The translations under genes and the position numbers were made by a program. DNA of 15,468 nucleotides from Leptolyngbyaceae cyanobacterium M65_K2018_010 (GTDB taxonomy: Bacteria; Cyanobacteriota; Cyanobacteriia; Phormidesmidales; Phormidesmidaceae): assembly GCA_015295885.1 (NCBI GenBank), contig DVEE01000137.1:1-15468 (forward strand), written 5' to 3'. Below the pieces are notes generated by a model. The model was not told the DNA's origin, made no database searches, and worked only from the letters and a program-made list of their open reading frames with translations. Below, one piece after another: positions 1 to 5,395 of this stretch (its first letter is position 1; each line of letters begins with the position of its first letter).

Positions 1-1
1 C

Positions 2-865
2 CATCAGCCCAAGCGGGTAGTGATTCTGGGGGGTGGCTATATTGGCTGCGAGTTTGCCTGTGTCCTCAATGGCTTGGGCACCGAAGTGGTTCAAATTATT
101 CGGGCCGATAAAATTCTGCGGGGCTTTGATGGGGAACTGCGCACTGAGATCCAGAATGCCATGACCCAGCACGGCATCACCATCATGACCCACACAGAGC
201 CGATTGCCATCCACAAAACCGAAACCGGTGTCGATGTGACCGTGGCTACCCCCCAAAAACAGGAGCATATCTTAGCCGATGCGGTCAGCCTGGCGGCCAC
301 CGGTCGTCGGCCTAACATTCAGCGATTGGGCTTAGAAAATACCAGCATTGAGGTTCACCACGGCGCGATCGCGGTGGATATGAATCATCGCACCACCGTA
401 CCCCACATTTTTGCCGTCGGCGATGTCACCGACCGGGTTAACCTCACTCCGGTGGCCATTAAAGAGGGGCGCATCTTTGCCGATAGGGAGTTTGGTCATA
501 AGCCCGGCCTGATGAGCCACGACACTATCCCCACCGCCGTCTTTACTACCCCTGAGATGGGCACCGTTGGGCTGACTGAAGAGCAAGCCAAGGCCCAGTT
601 TGGCGAAGACGACATCCAGATCTATCGGTCTCGCTTCCGACCCATGTACTACACCCTGCCCAATATGGAAGCCCGCACCCTGATGAAACTGGTGGTGCAA
701 AAGTCCACCGACCGGGTACTCGGAGCCCACATGGTAGGGGACTACGCCGCTGAGATTATTCAGGGGGTAGCGATCGCCGTCAAAATGGGCGCGACCAAGG
801 CTGACTTTGATGCCACCATCGCCATCCACCCCAGCTCCGCCGAGGAGTTTGTCACCATGCGCTAA
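2..865 (+). CDS. gor: Glutathione reductase, C-terminal 287 residues (5' end outside window)
   Basis: Flavoenzyme that uses NADPH to reduce oxidised glutathione in the cytosol. The reading frame is open from base 2, so the start, the N-terminal FAD domain and the redox-active disulfide lie outside the window. Visible here are the NADPH-binding GGGYIG turn (fragment residues 10-15), followed by Arg34 and Arg40 in IIRADKILR. These match the two arginines that bind the NADPH 2'-phosphate in glutathione reductases and argue against dihydrolipoamide dehydrogenase. The second FAD motif, FAVGDVTD, is near residue 141. The dimerisation domain ends in AIHPSSAEEF, with the catalytic His (about 276) and Glu (about 281). 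A GTG at position 20 is internal, not the start. The family is usually about 450-460 aa, so roughly 60% is present. The next gene starts 14 bp downstream on the same strand, which suggests co-transcription. Confidence 0.93.
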   Translation, partial: HQPKRVVILGGGYIGCEFACVLNGLGTEVVQIIRADKILRGFDGELRTEIQNAMTQHGITIMTHTEPIAIHKTETGVDVTVATPQKQEHILADAVSLAATGRRPNIQRLGLENTSIEVHHGAIAVDMNHRTTVPHIFAVGDVTDRVNLTPVAIKEGRIFADREFGHKPGLMSHDTIPTAVFTTPEMGTVGLTEEQAKAQFGEDDIQIYRSRFRPMYYTLPNMEARTLMKLVVQKSTDRVLGAHMVGDYAAEIIQGVAIAVKMGATKADFDATIAIHPSSAEEFVTMR

Positions 866-879
866 CCCCCTGAATTCCT

Positions 880-1506
880 ATGCCCCTGACCTGTAAAAGT
901 CTGCTACAAACCCATACCGAGGCCTGGCAGCGGGCCACCGTGCATCCCTTTCTAACCGGTTGCCAGCAAGGCACCCTGCAACCGTCCCAGTTCAACACCT
1001 GGCTGGTGCAGGATTACCTGTTCGTGAAAGACTTCACCCGTATGGTGGGGCGAGTTCTGGCCGCGGCTCCTGATCCCCACCTGGATGCCCTACTCGCCGG
1101 GCTGGTGGCCCTGAAGGATGAACTGCTATGGTTTCAAGCCAAAGCCACCGAGCGCCAGCTCGATCTGAATACTCCCCGGCAGGGGAGCTGTGAGCGCTAC
1201 TGTGAGTTCCTAGCGAGTTTGGCTCCAGCCCCCTATCCTGTGCAGGCCACCGCACTTTGGGCGATTGAGTACGCCTACAACCAGGGCTGGCAATTACCGG
1301 GCCCCATGCCAGCCCCCTACACTGAATTTGCCGATCGCTGGGGCAATCCCGGCTTTACGGACTACGTCAACCTCCTCGCAGCCCAGGCCGATGGGGCCTT
1401 GGCCACGGCTAACGAATCCACCCAGACCCAAGCGGAAAGGGCTTTTCTACGGGTGGCGGAGCTCGAGGCGGCCTTCTGGCAAATGGCCTTCACCCCGGAG
1501 GATTAG
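880..1506 (+). CDS. tenA: TenA family protein (thiaminase II-like aminopyrimidine salvage), probably TenA_E type
   Basis: A 208-aa, all-helical TenA/Thi-4 domain protein, close to the usual family length. TenA enzymes hydrolyse degraded-thiamine pyrimidines so the HMP moiety can be reused. Family features are LVQDYLFVKDF (Asp45 and Tyr46 in the substrate pocket) and a C-terminal ELEAAFWQMAF, where Glu196 fits the general acid/base Glu before FW. The helix that carries the catalytic Cys in classical TenA (usually PCxWxYxE) reads ALWAIEYAYNQGW here. It has no Cys but has Glu130, as in the TenA_E subgroup, whose members favour formylated or amino pyrimidine substrates. The subgroup call is inferred from motif alignment by eye. 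The start is the ATG 14 bp after gor, and no strong ribosome-binding site is visible. The gene ends 9 bp from the stop of the convergent DUF427 gene. Confidence 0.85.
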   Translation: MPLTCKSLLQTHTEAWQRATVHPFLTGCQQGTLQPSQFNTWLVQDYLFVKDFTRMVGRVLAAAPDPHLDALLAGLVALKDELLWFQAKATERQLDLNTPRQGSCERYCEFLASLAPAPYPVQATALWAIEYAYNQGWQLPGPMPAPYTEFADRWGNPGFTDYVNLLAAQADGALATANESTQTQAERAFLRVAELEAAFWQMAFTPED

Positions 1507-1515
1507 CCCGCCTCT

Positions 1516-1803
1516 TCACGGTTCAACCTTGACCTTGCTAGAGTAAAAAGCCACGTAGCCCTTAATGGTGTTGGCCGCCGGTTTGGGATCCGGGTAGTAC
1601 CAGGCGGCTCCGGCATTCACTTGGCCATTCACCACAATGTCGTAGTAGTTTGCCGTGCCCTTCCAACCGCAAACGGTGGTTTTGGCAATGGGTTGGAAAT
1701 ATTCTCGGTTCAGAGAGTCAGGCGGAAAATACTGGTTGCCCTCCACTACTTCGCAGCGATCGCTCTCTGCTAAAACTACGCCATTCCAAGTCGCTTTAGG
1801 CAT
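1516..1803 (-). CDS. DUF427 domain protein
   Basis: A 95-aa protein matching the DUF427 family, small single-domain beta-rich proteins common in cyanobacteria and actinobacteria with no settled biochemical role. The recognisable stretches are MPKATWNGVVLAES at the start, NQYFPPDSLNREYF (about residues 23-36), TTVCGWKGTANYYDIVV (about 43-59) and AAWYYPDPKPAA (about 66-77), followed by IKGYVAF. I chose the ATG at 1803 because GAGG lies about 7 nt upstream. An in-frame GTG at 1815 would add only four residues and would lose this ribosome-binding site. It converges with tenA with only 9 bp between stops, so there is no room for a separate terminator and the two transcripts probably overlap at their 3' ends. 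Confidence 0.85.
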   Translation of the reverse strand: MPKATWNGVVLAESDRCEVVEGNQYFPPDSLNREYFQPIAKTTVCGWKGTANYYDIVVNGQVNAGAAWYYPDPKPAANTIKGYVAFYSSKVKVEP

Positions 1804-1877
1804 CGGTATCCTCACACGCAGTACCCCTTTATCCTAGCGGTCCCAGCCGACCTATGGTAGATTGGCGACCCGTTCGA

Positions 1878-1899
1878 GCTGAGCTCACTCTCGCTCAGC
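1878..1899. repeat. Short inverted repeat upstream of the membrane-protein gene
   Basis: GCTGAGC (1878-1884) and GCTCAGC (1893-1899) form a perfect 7-bp stem with an 8-nt loop, 45 bp before the ATG at 1944. It could be a leader hairpin or an operator. The sequence does not say which. Confidence 0.35.
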
Positions 1900-1943
1900 A
1901 TCGGCTCCGCTAGACCCTCGCCCACCCCTCAGCTAGCTGTGCC

Positions 1944-2519
1944 ATGGCAAGCGACGACCAACTCTTCAACCAGGTTTATGCCCTCGACCAAGCCAACAAC
2001 GCCTACATGGTTGAGGTGGCCCTCGACCATTACACCGATATTTTCAGTGAGTGGGATCCGGCTCCCTTCAAACGTCGCGAACTCGATCCGGACCTGCAAC
2101 TCTACTTAGAGGGCAGTGCCGAGGAAATTCCAGCCCAGTATCCCCTGGAAGTGTGTTTCACCCTACCTTCTGGTCGCCGCGATCGGGCTATGGAAGACGA
2201 AGTGAGAGCCGGGCTAAGAAACAGCATAGATTTCAAACTCTATCTGCTCAAACGAGAGGTTAAAGCCATCCATACACGCACGCTACGGTACGTCATCACT
2301 GGGTTTGGCACCCTCTGGGTGGCGAGGGTGCTGTCTGGCCCCGCTGAAGCCTATACCGTGACCTCCGTCTTGACGGAAGGGCTGTTTATCGGCGGCTGGG
2401 TATTTCTCTGGGAAGCGGTTTCTCTCTTCTTCTTTTCGAACCGAGAACTCTACTGTCGCCACCGCACCTACCAGCGTCTACGCAACGCCCAGGTAGTCTT
2501 TAGGGAAGCGGCTGATTAG
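1944..2519 (+). CDS. Conserved membrane protein of unknown function, two transmembrane segments
   Basis: A 191-aa protein whose function I do not recognise. The N-terminal 110 residues are polar and contain ALDHYTDIFSEWDPAPFKRRELDPDL and LEGSAEEIPAQYPLEVCFTLP. A basic linker (LLKREVKAIHTRTLR) leads into two hydrophobic segments, about 115-131 and 143-165, and then a short Arg-rich tail. This predicts an inner-membrane hairpin with a large cytoplasmic N-terminal domain. There is no signal peptide and no enzyme motif. The start is the first ATG in the frame; no clear Shine-Dalgarno is visible. The gene stands alone, divergent from DUF427 (140 bp apart) and followed by a long repeat-rich gap. 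Codon use is typical of the window, including a near-HIP1 site, so it does not look recently acquired. Confidence 0.75.
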   Translation: MASDDQLFNQVYALDQANNAYMVEVALDHYTDIFSEWDPAPFKRRELDPDLQLYLEGSAEEIPAQYPLEVCFTLPSGRRDRAMEDEVRAGLRNSIDFKLYLLKREVKAIHTRTLRYVITGFGTLWVARVLSGPAEAYTVTSVLTEGLFIGGWVFLWEAVSLFFFSNRELYCRHRTYQRLRNAQVVFREAAD

Positions 2520-2864
2520 AGCATCCCAGCAAGAAACCATCCCAGCTAGGCCCTCACCTCTGCCCCTCCTTCCCCAGGGAGAGGGGGTTTGAAGCCGGCT
2601 CTCCGGTTTCCTAGAGCATCGGTGCTGTAGGGCGGAGAGCGATCAGAATTTTGTGTAAATCCCAATTTCGGGAAGGAAACGCCAAGGGTTTCAGCCCTGT
2701 AACCCACAGTTTTCTGAACACTCCCTAGGGCGAGAAACCCAGTTTCGGTACCGGCGTTCTAGGGGAAGAGAGTTTGGCAGAGGTAGAGTTGGCTCTTCCC
2801 GTGCGCGAAGCGTTCCCTAGGAAGGGGAACAGCCTCTAGCCGCCTCCTTAATCCTGAAATCCTG

Positions 2865-2890
2865 ACTCATGGCACTGCGGCGCCATGAGT
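2865..2890. repeat. Perfect 9-bp inverted repeat
   Basis: ACTCATGGC (2865-2873) and GCCATGAGT (2882-2890) flank an 8-nt loop. There is no T-tract on either side, so an intrinsic terminator is unlikely. It may be part of a dispersed intergenic repeat. Confidence 0.55.
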
Positions 2891-2961
2891 TCCAGGGTCG
2901 TGGGGCTGGCCTCAGTTAGCCCGATCAACCCTCTGTAGCCCTAGCTGTGGAAAATCATGTG

Positions 2962-2992
2962 AAGGGGCTCAGCCCTGAGAGGCCGGCCCCTT
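2962..2992. repeat. Nested inverted repeat
   Basis: AAGGGGC (2962-2968) pairs with GCCCCTT (2986-2992). Inside lies a smaller CTCA-GCCC-TGAG hairpin (2968-2979) that shares a base with the outer stem, so the two compete in part. It sits about 115 bp before cpcG. Confidence 0.45.
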
Positions 2993-3055
2993 GGAAGAAT
3001 GTTAAGGACTGTGTTGATTTGCTCCGGTTGCTCCGGCGGGAGGCAGGCGTTCCCG

Positions 3056-3061
3056 TATGAT
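3056..3061 (+). promoter_or_regulatory. Possible -10 element for cpcG
   Basis: TATGAT at 3056-3061 resembles a sigma-70 -10 hexamer and would give a leader of about 40 nt before the GTG start. No good -35 box lies at the right distance. The hexamer is embedded in a near-palindrome, CGTATGATCATGCG (3054-3067), which could instead be a protein-binding site. Confidence 0.3.
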
Positions 3062-3107
3062 CATGCGTAAAGTTTGTAAATTTTCCTAAGATTCTGGAGA
3101 TTCAAAC

Positions 3108-3869
3108 GTGCCTCTTCCGTTACTGAATTATTCCCCGTCTAGCCAAAATCAACGGGTTGCCGCCTACGAAATCGGTGGCGATGAGCAACCTAGGGTTTTC
3201 TCAACCGATGATTTGTTTGACAAGAGCGACATGGATAAGCTCATCGAGGCCGCCTACCGGCAGATGTTCTTCCATGCCTTTAAGTGGGATCGGGAGCCCT
3301 TCCTAGAGTCTCAGCTACGCAACGGCCAGATCACCGTGCGAGACTTCATTCGAGGGTTGGCCCTTTCCTCTACCTTCTACAACAGTTTCTACGAGAAAAA
3401 TAGCAACTACAAGTTTGTAGAGCACTGTGTGCAGAAAATTCTGGGCCGGGAGGTTTACAACGAACGGGAAAAAATCGCCTGGTCTATCGTGATTGCGACC
3501 AAGGGCATTCAAGGCTTTATTGATGCCCTGCTGGACAGCGAAGAGTACCTGACCAACTTTGGCTACAACACCGTGCCCTACCAACGGCGACGGGTGCTCC
3601 CGGGTCGGGCCGAGGGTGAACGGCCCATTCACATCAAAAATCCCCGTTACGATGCCTACCATCGGAATCTGCTGGGCTTTCCTCAAATTGTTTGGCAATC
3701 GCAGGTCAAGCGGTTTGTGCCCCAAGACAAAAAGATTACAGCGGGCAATCCCATGATGTTCCTGGATATGGCCCGCAGTCTCAGCCCCTCCAGCAGTGCT
3801 CCCGCTCGCGTTTCAGTGGGAGAAATCAACATCGCCACTGCCGTACCCTATCGCAAGGTTGGGGAATAG
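3108..3869 (+). CDS. cpcG: Phycobilisome rod-core linker polypeptide CpcG
   Basis: A 253-aa linker that attaches phycocyanin rods to the allophycocyanin core of the phycobilisome on the thylakoid surface. The N-terminus MPLPLLNYSPSSQNQRV is the classic CpcG start. The PBS-linker domain spans about residues 30-155, with recognisable stretches YRQMFFHAFKWDREPFLESQLRNG split over 50-73, RDFIRGLALSSTFY (78-91), FVEHCVQKILGREVY (103-117) and GFIDALLDSEEYL (136-148). The C-terminal region (about 160-253) is basic then Ser/Pro-rich, as expected for the core-binding part. It has no hydrophobic C-terminal helix, so this is a CpcG1-type linker rather than the membrane-anchored CpcL/CpcG2. The GTG start has GGAG (3096-3099) 8 nt upstream. 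No other cpc gene is nearby, so it is expressed apart from the cpcBA operon, at least within this window. Confidence 0.95.
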   Translation: MPLPLLNYSPSSQNQRVAAYEIGGDEQPRVFSTDDLFDKSDMDKLIEAAYRQMFFHAFKWDREPFLESQLRNGQITVRDFIRGLALSSTFYNSFYEKNSNYKFVEHCVQKILGREVYNEREKIAWSIVIATKGIQGFIDALLDSEEYLTNFGYNTVPYQRRRVLPGRAEGERPIHIKNPRYDAYHRNLLGFPQIVWQSQVKRFVPQDKKITAGNPMMFLDMARSLSPSSSAPARVSVGEINIATAVPYRKVGE

Positions 3870-3904
3870 GGTCGCGGGTTAATCCAAAGCCATCACTCAA
3901 GTTC

Positions 3905-3940
3905 AGCAGGGGAGGAGCGTTTCAGTTCTTCCCCTGCTTT
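3905..3940 (+). terminator. Likely intrinsic terminator of cpcG
   Basis: AGCAGGGGAGGA (3905-3916) pairs with TCTTCCCCTGCT (3927-3938): a 12-bp stem with one G-T wobble and a 10-nt loop, 35 bp after the cpcG stop. The T-run that follows is short (TTT then AGCG). The hairpin may work in both directions, since the convergent minus-strand gene ends at 3970. Confidence 0.65.
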
Positions 3941-3969
3941 AGCGATCGGGTTAGCTCAAACCGGTCGAA

Positions 3970-4680
3970 CTATTGGGTCCCTGCGCTGCGTAGAAATTCA
4001 GCTTGCTCCCGCAGGGAATCAGCCCAGTCCTGGGAACCATCGGCAGCCAATAGGTTAGCCGCCTTTTCAAAATCCTCAATCACCGATTGTCGCGCTGGCA
4101 GTGGAATATCCTCCGGGCCCTGTAAGGCTTCACCCTGTTCGGCATAGATTTGACCCAGGGTGGCCTGAGCTCTACCTAAATAGGCGGTTGGTTGGTTGGG
4201 ATCTAGTTCAACTGCTTGAGTGTAGGCTGCGATCGCGGCGGGGTAATCCTCCGACAACACCAGGGTCTCGGCGGCCGCCAGGGCGACTTCAAACTCCGTA
4301 GCTGGGCGTACCACTAAACGATAGTCCCCGCCTCCCCCCGAAAAGGATCGGGCCACCACCGTGTAGGTGCCATTGGCCGGAATTTCAAAGATGATAGTGG
4401 AGTTGAGGCTACCGCCAAAGTCATCATTAAACGCGATTTCCTGGGCATCGGCGTTCAGCAAAGACAAAACCGGGTCAAAATCCTCGCTTTCGAGGGTGAT
4501 GGTGACCACTTCACCGGCCTTACCCTCAAAGGTATAAACCGCCTCGGCAGGCTTAATCGTCCCTTCACTCTGGAGGGAGGGCTGAGCCCAGGCCAGGGGT
4601 AGCGTGATCGGGCCAGGGGCCAAACCCATTAAGGTCGCCAAGGTAGCCATCGAAACCGCTACGCGCCGCAAAAAAGCCAT
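3970..4680 (-). CDS. Exported PPC-domain and TPR protein
   Basis: A 236-aa protein with a clear Sec signal peptide: basic MAFLRR, a hydrophobic stretch, and cleavage after AWA at about residue 32. Residues about 38-125 form a PPC (bacterial pre-peptidase C-terminal) beta-sandwich, with the features FEGKAGEVVTITLESEDFDPVLSLL split over 51-75, FNDDFGGSLNSTIIFEIP (84-101) and GTYTVVARSF...GDYRL. Residues about 130-165 form a TPR (AAETLVLSEDYPAAIAAYTQAVELDPNQP split), and 197-230 a second, weaker helical repeat. PPC domains usually accompany secreted peptidases, but no protease motif is present here, so a periplasmic or surface binding role is more likely. The ATG at 4680 is chosen because GGGAGG lies 7 nt upstream and the signal peptide starts there; the reading frame stays open further upstream to 4770. 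The gene is divergent from another exported protein. Confidence 0.85.
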   Translation of the reverse strand: MAFLRRVAVSMATLATLMGLAPGPITLPLAWAQPSLQSEGTIKPAEAVYTFEGKAGEVVTITLESEDFDPVLSLLNADAQEIAFNDDFGGSLNSTIIFEIPANGTYTVVARSFSGGGGDYRLVVRPATEFEVALAAAETLVLSEDYPAAIAAYTQAVELDPNQPTAYLGRAQATLGQIYAEQGEALQGPEDIPLPARQSVIEDFEKAANLLAADGSQDWADSLREQAEFLRSAGTQ

Positions 4681-4772
4681 TGCGCCTCCCAAGTAAAGTG
4701 TTCCATGCAGCCTAGCACACGCCCCGCCCAGGCATAGCCCCCTGCGGGCAGTTCTAGAGCCGGTGGTCACCC

Positions 4773-4778
4773 TATAGT
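4773..4778 (+). promoter_or_regulatory. Possible -10 element for the 4796 gene
   Basis: TATAGT, a close match to the -10 consensus, lies just before the ribosome-binding site GGAGG (4787-4791). If used, it would give a very short leader. No clear -35 box is seen 16-18 bp upstream. Confidence 0.35.
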
Positions 4779-4795
4779 AGATTCAGCGGAGGTTT

Positions 4796-5119
4796 TTGGA
4801 GGCATACGGCTTGTCTTACCCTGCTTTACTCACCCTCCTGAGTCTGTTCGGCTTGGTGTTCTGGAGCCTACCTTTGCCAAAGGCCTCGGCCCTGCCTCCC
4901 GCCGAGGAGGTGCCTGAGGAAATTTTGCGGACCGAAATCATTATCGAAGCTCGCTCTCCCTTGACCGGTGAGCCCCTCTCACCAGCAGACTATGCCCTAC
5001 TCCAGGAGGAGTTAGCCCAGCTAAACCGAGCAGAACCGGTGAATCCAGATCTGGCTCGGTTGATTTTCCTCTTACAGCTACGACGGGCTTTGAGGCCAAT
5101 CCTGCCCCTGATTCCCTAA
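4796..5119 (+). CDS. Small exported cyanobacterial protein of unknown function
   Basis: A protein of up to 107 aa with an N-terminal signal peptide: a hydrophobic core at about residues 8-26 and likely cleavage after ASA at 32. The mature part of about 75 residues starts LPPAEEVPEEILRTEIIIEARSP (split) and continues GEPLSPADYALLQEELAQL, then a basic, hydrophobic tail, LARLIFLLQLRRALRPILPLIP split. The pattern PEEILRTEIIxEARSPxxGxPLxxxxYxxLQ is one I recognise from conserved cyanobacterial secreted proteins with no assigned function. There is no ATG start. TTG 4796 has GGAGG 4 nt upstream, and TTG 4811 has a second GGAGG (4798-4802) 8 nt upstream, so either could be used. Both keep the signal peptide. 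It is divergent from the PPC-TPR gene. Confidence 0.7.
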   Translation: MEAYGLSYPALLTLLSLFGLVFWSLPLPKASALPPAEEVPEEILRTEIIIEARSPLTGEPLSPADYALLQEELAQLNRAEPVNPDLARLIFLLQLRRALRPILPLIP

Positions 5120-5189
5120 AGGCTCCAAACCGACCAGGGTCTTCCCAACCGGCCAGGATGGAAAATTTCCCTGTGGGAATCGCTAAGTT

Positions 5190-5218
5190 TTGTTAATCTA
5201 TTTCGCAGATAGTAAATC
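5190..5218 (+). promoter_or_regulatory. Candidate sigma-70 promoter for glgB
   Basis: TTGTTA (5190-5195) and TAAATC (5213-5218) are separated by 17 bp in an AT-rich patch, and would give a leader of about 170 nt before the glgB ATG. The -10 is weak, so this is a suggestion only. The rest of the 5120-5395 gap shows no gene. A small TTCCC-TGT-GGGAA hairpin lies at 5167-5179. Confidence 0.25.
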
Positions 5219-5395
5219 GACGGCAAGACGAGGATCGAGCCAAACACCCTGTAACCTGATTTTGTGACGTCCAAGCGCACCAGCTTGCGGGGTACACTCC
5301 TAACAGCCCATGGGATAAGCCCGATTAGCACTGCTAAACGGTTAGGGCATCGGACACCTCAGGCTGCCTCACAACCAACTGTGGACTCTTTAAAT

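Larger units (their letters stand above)
2520..3107. other. 588-bp non-coding, repeat-rich interval before cpcG
   Basis: No convincing ORF on either strand. It holds several inverted repeats. One is a REP-like CCCCTC...GAGGGG palindrome at 2563-2586. GGGAAGAG (2763-2770) pairs with CTCTTCCC (2793-2800). GTTCCC (2812-2817) pairs with GGGAAC (2825-2830). The other two stems, at 2865-2890 and 2962-2992, are listed separately. Short direct repeats are ATCCTGA twice (2851-2865) and TTGCTCCGG twice in tandem (3019-3036). The last 100 bp should hold the cpcG promoter and leader. Confidence 0.6.

Noticed and set aside
332..829. Minus-strand 165-aa ORF inside the glutathione reductase gene
   Set aside because: Antisense to a strongly conserved enzyme; no independent support.
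1861..1925. Possible tRNA fragment (GTTCGAG motif followed by a stem)
   Set aside because: No acceptor, D or anticodon arms could be built around it; it reads better as a short leader hairpin.
4681..4770. Upstream extension of the PPC-TPR protein by 30 residues
   Set aside because: The extension lacks a ribosome-binding site and would bury the signal peptide, whereas ATG 4680 has GGGAGG at good spacing.
5116..5331. Minus-strand 71-aa ORF in the gap before glgB
   Set aside because: No ribosome-binding site or family resemblance was seen, and it covers the likely promoter and leader of glgB.
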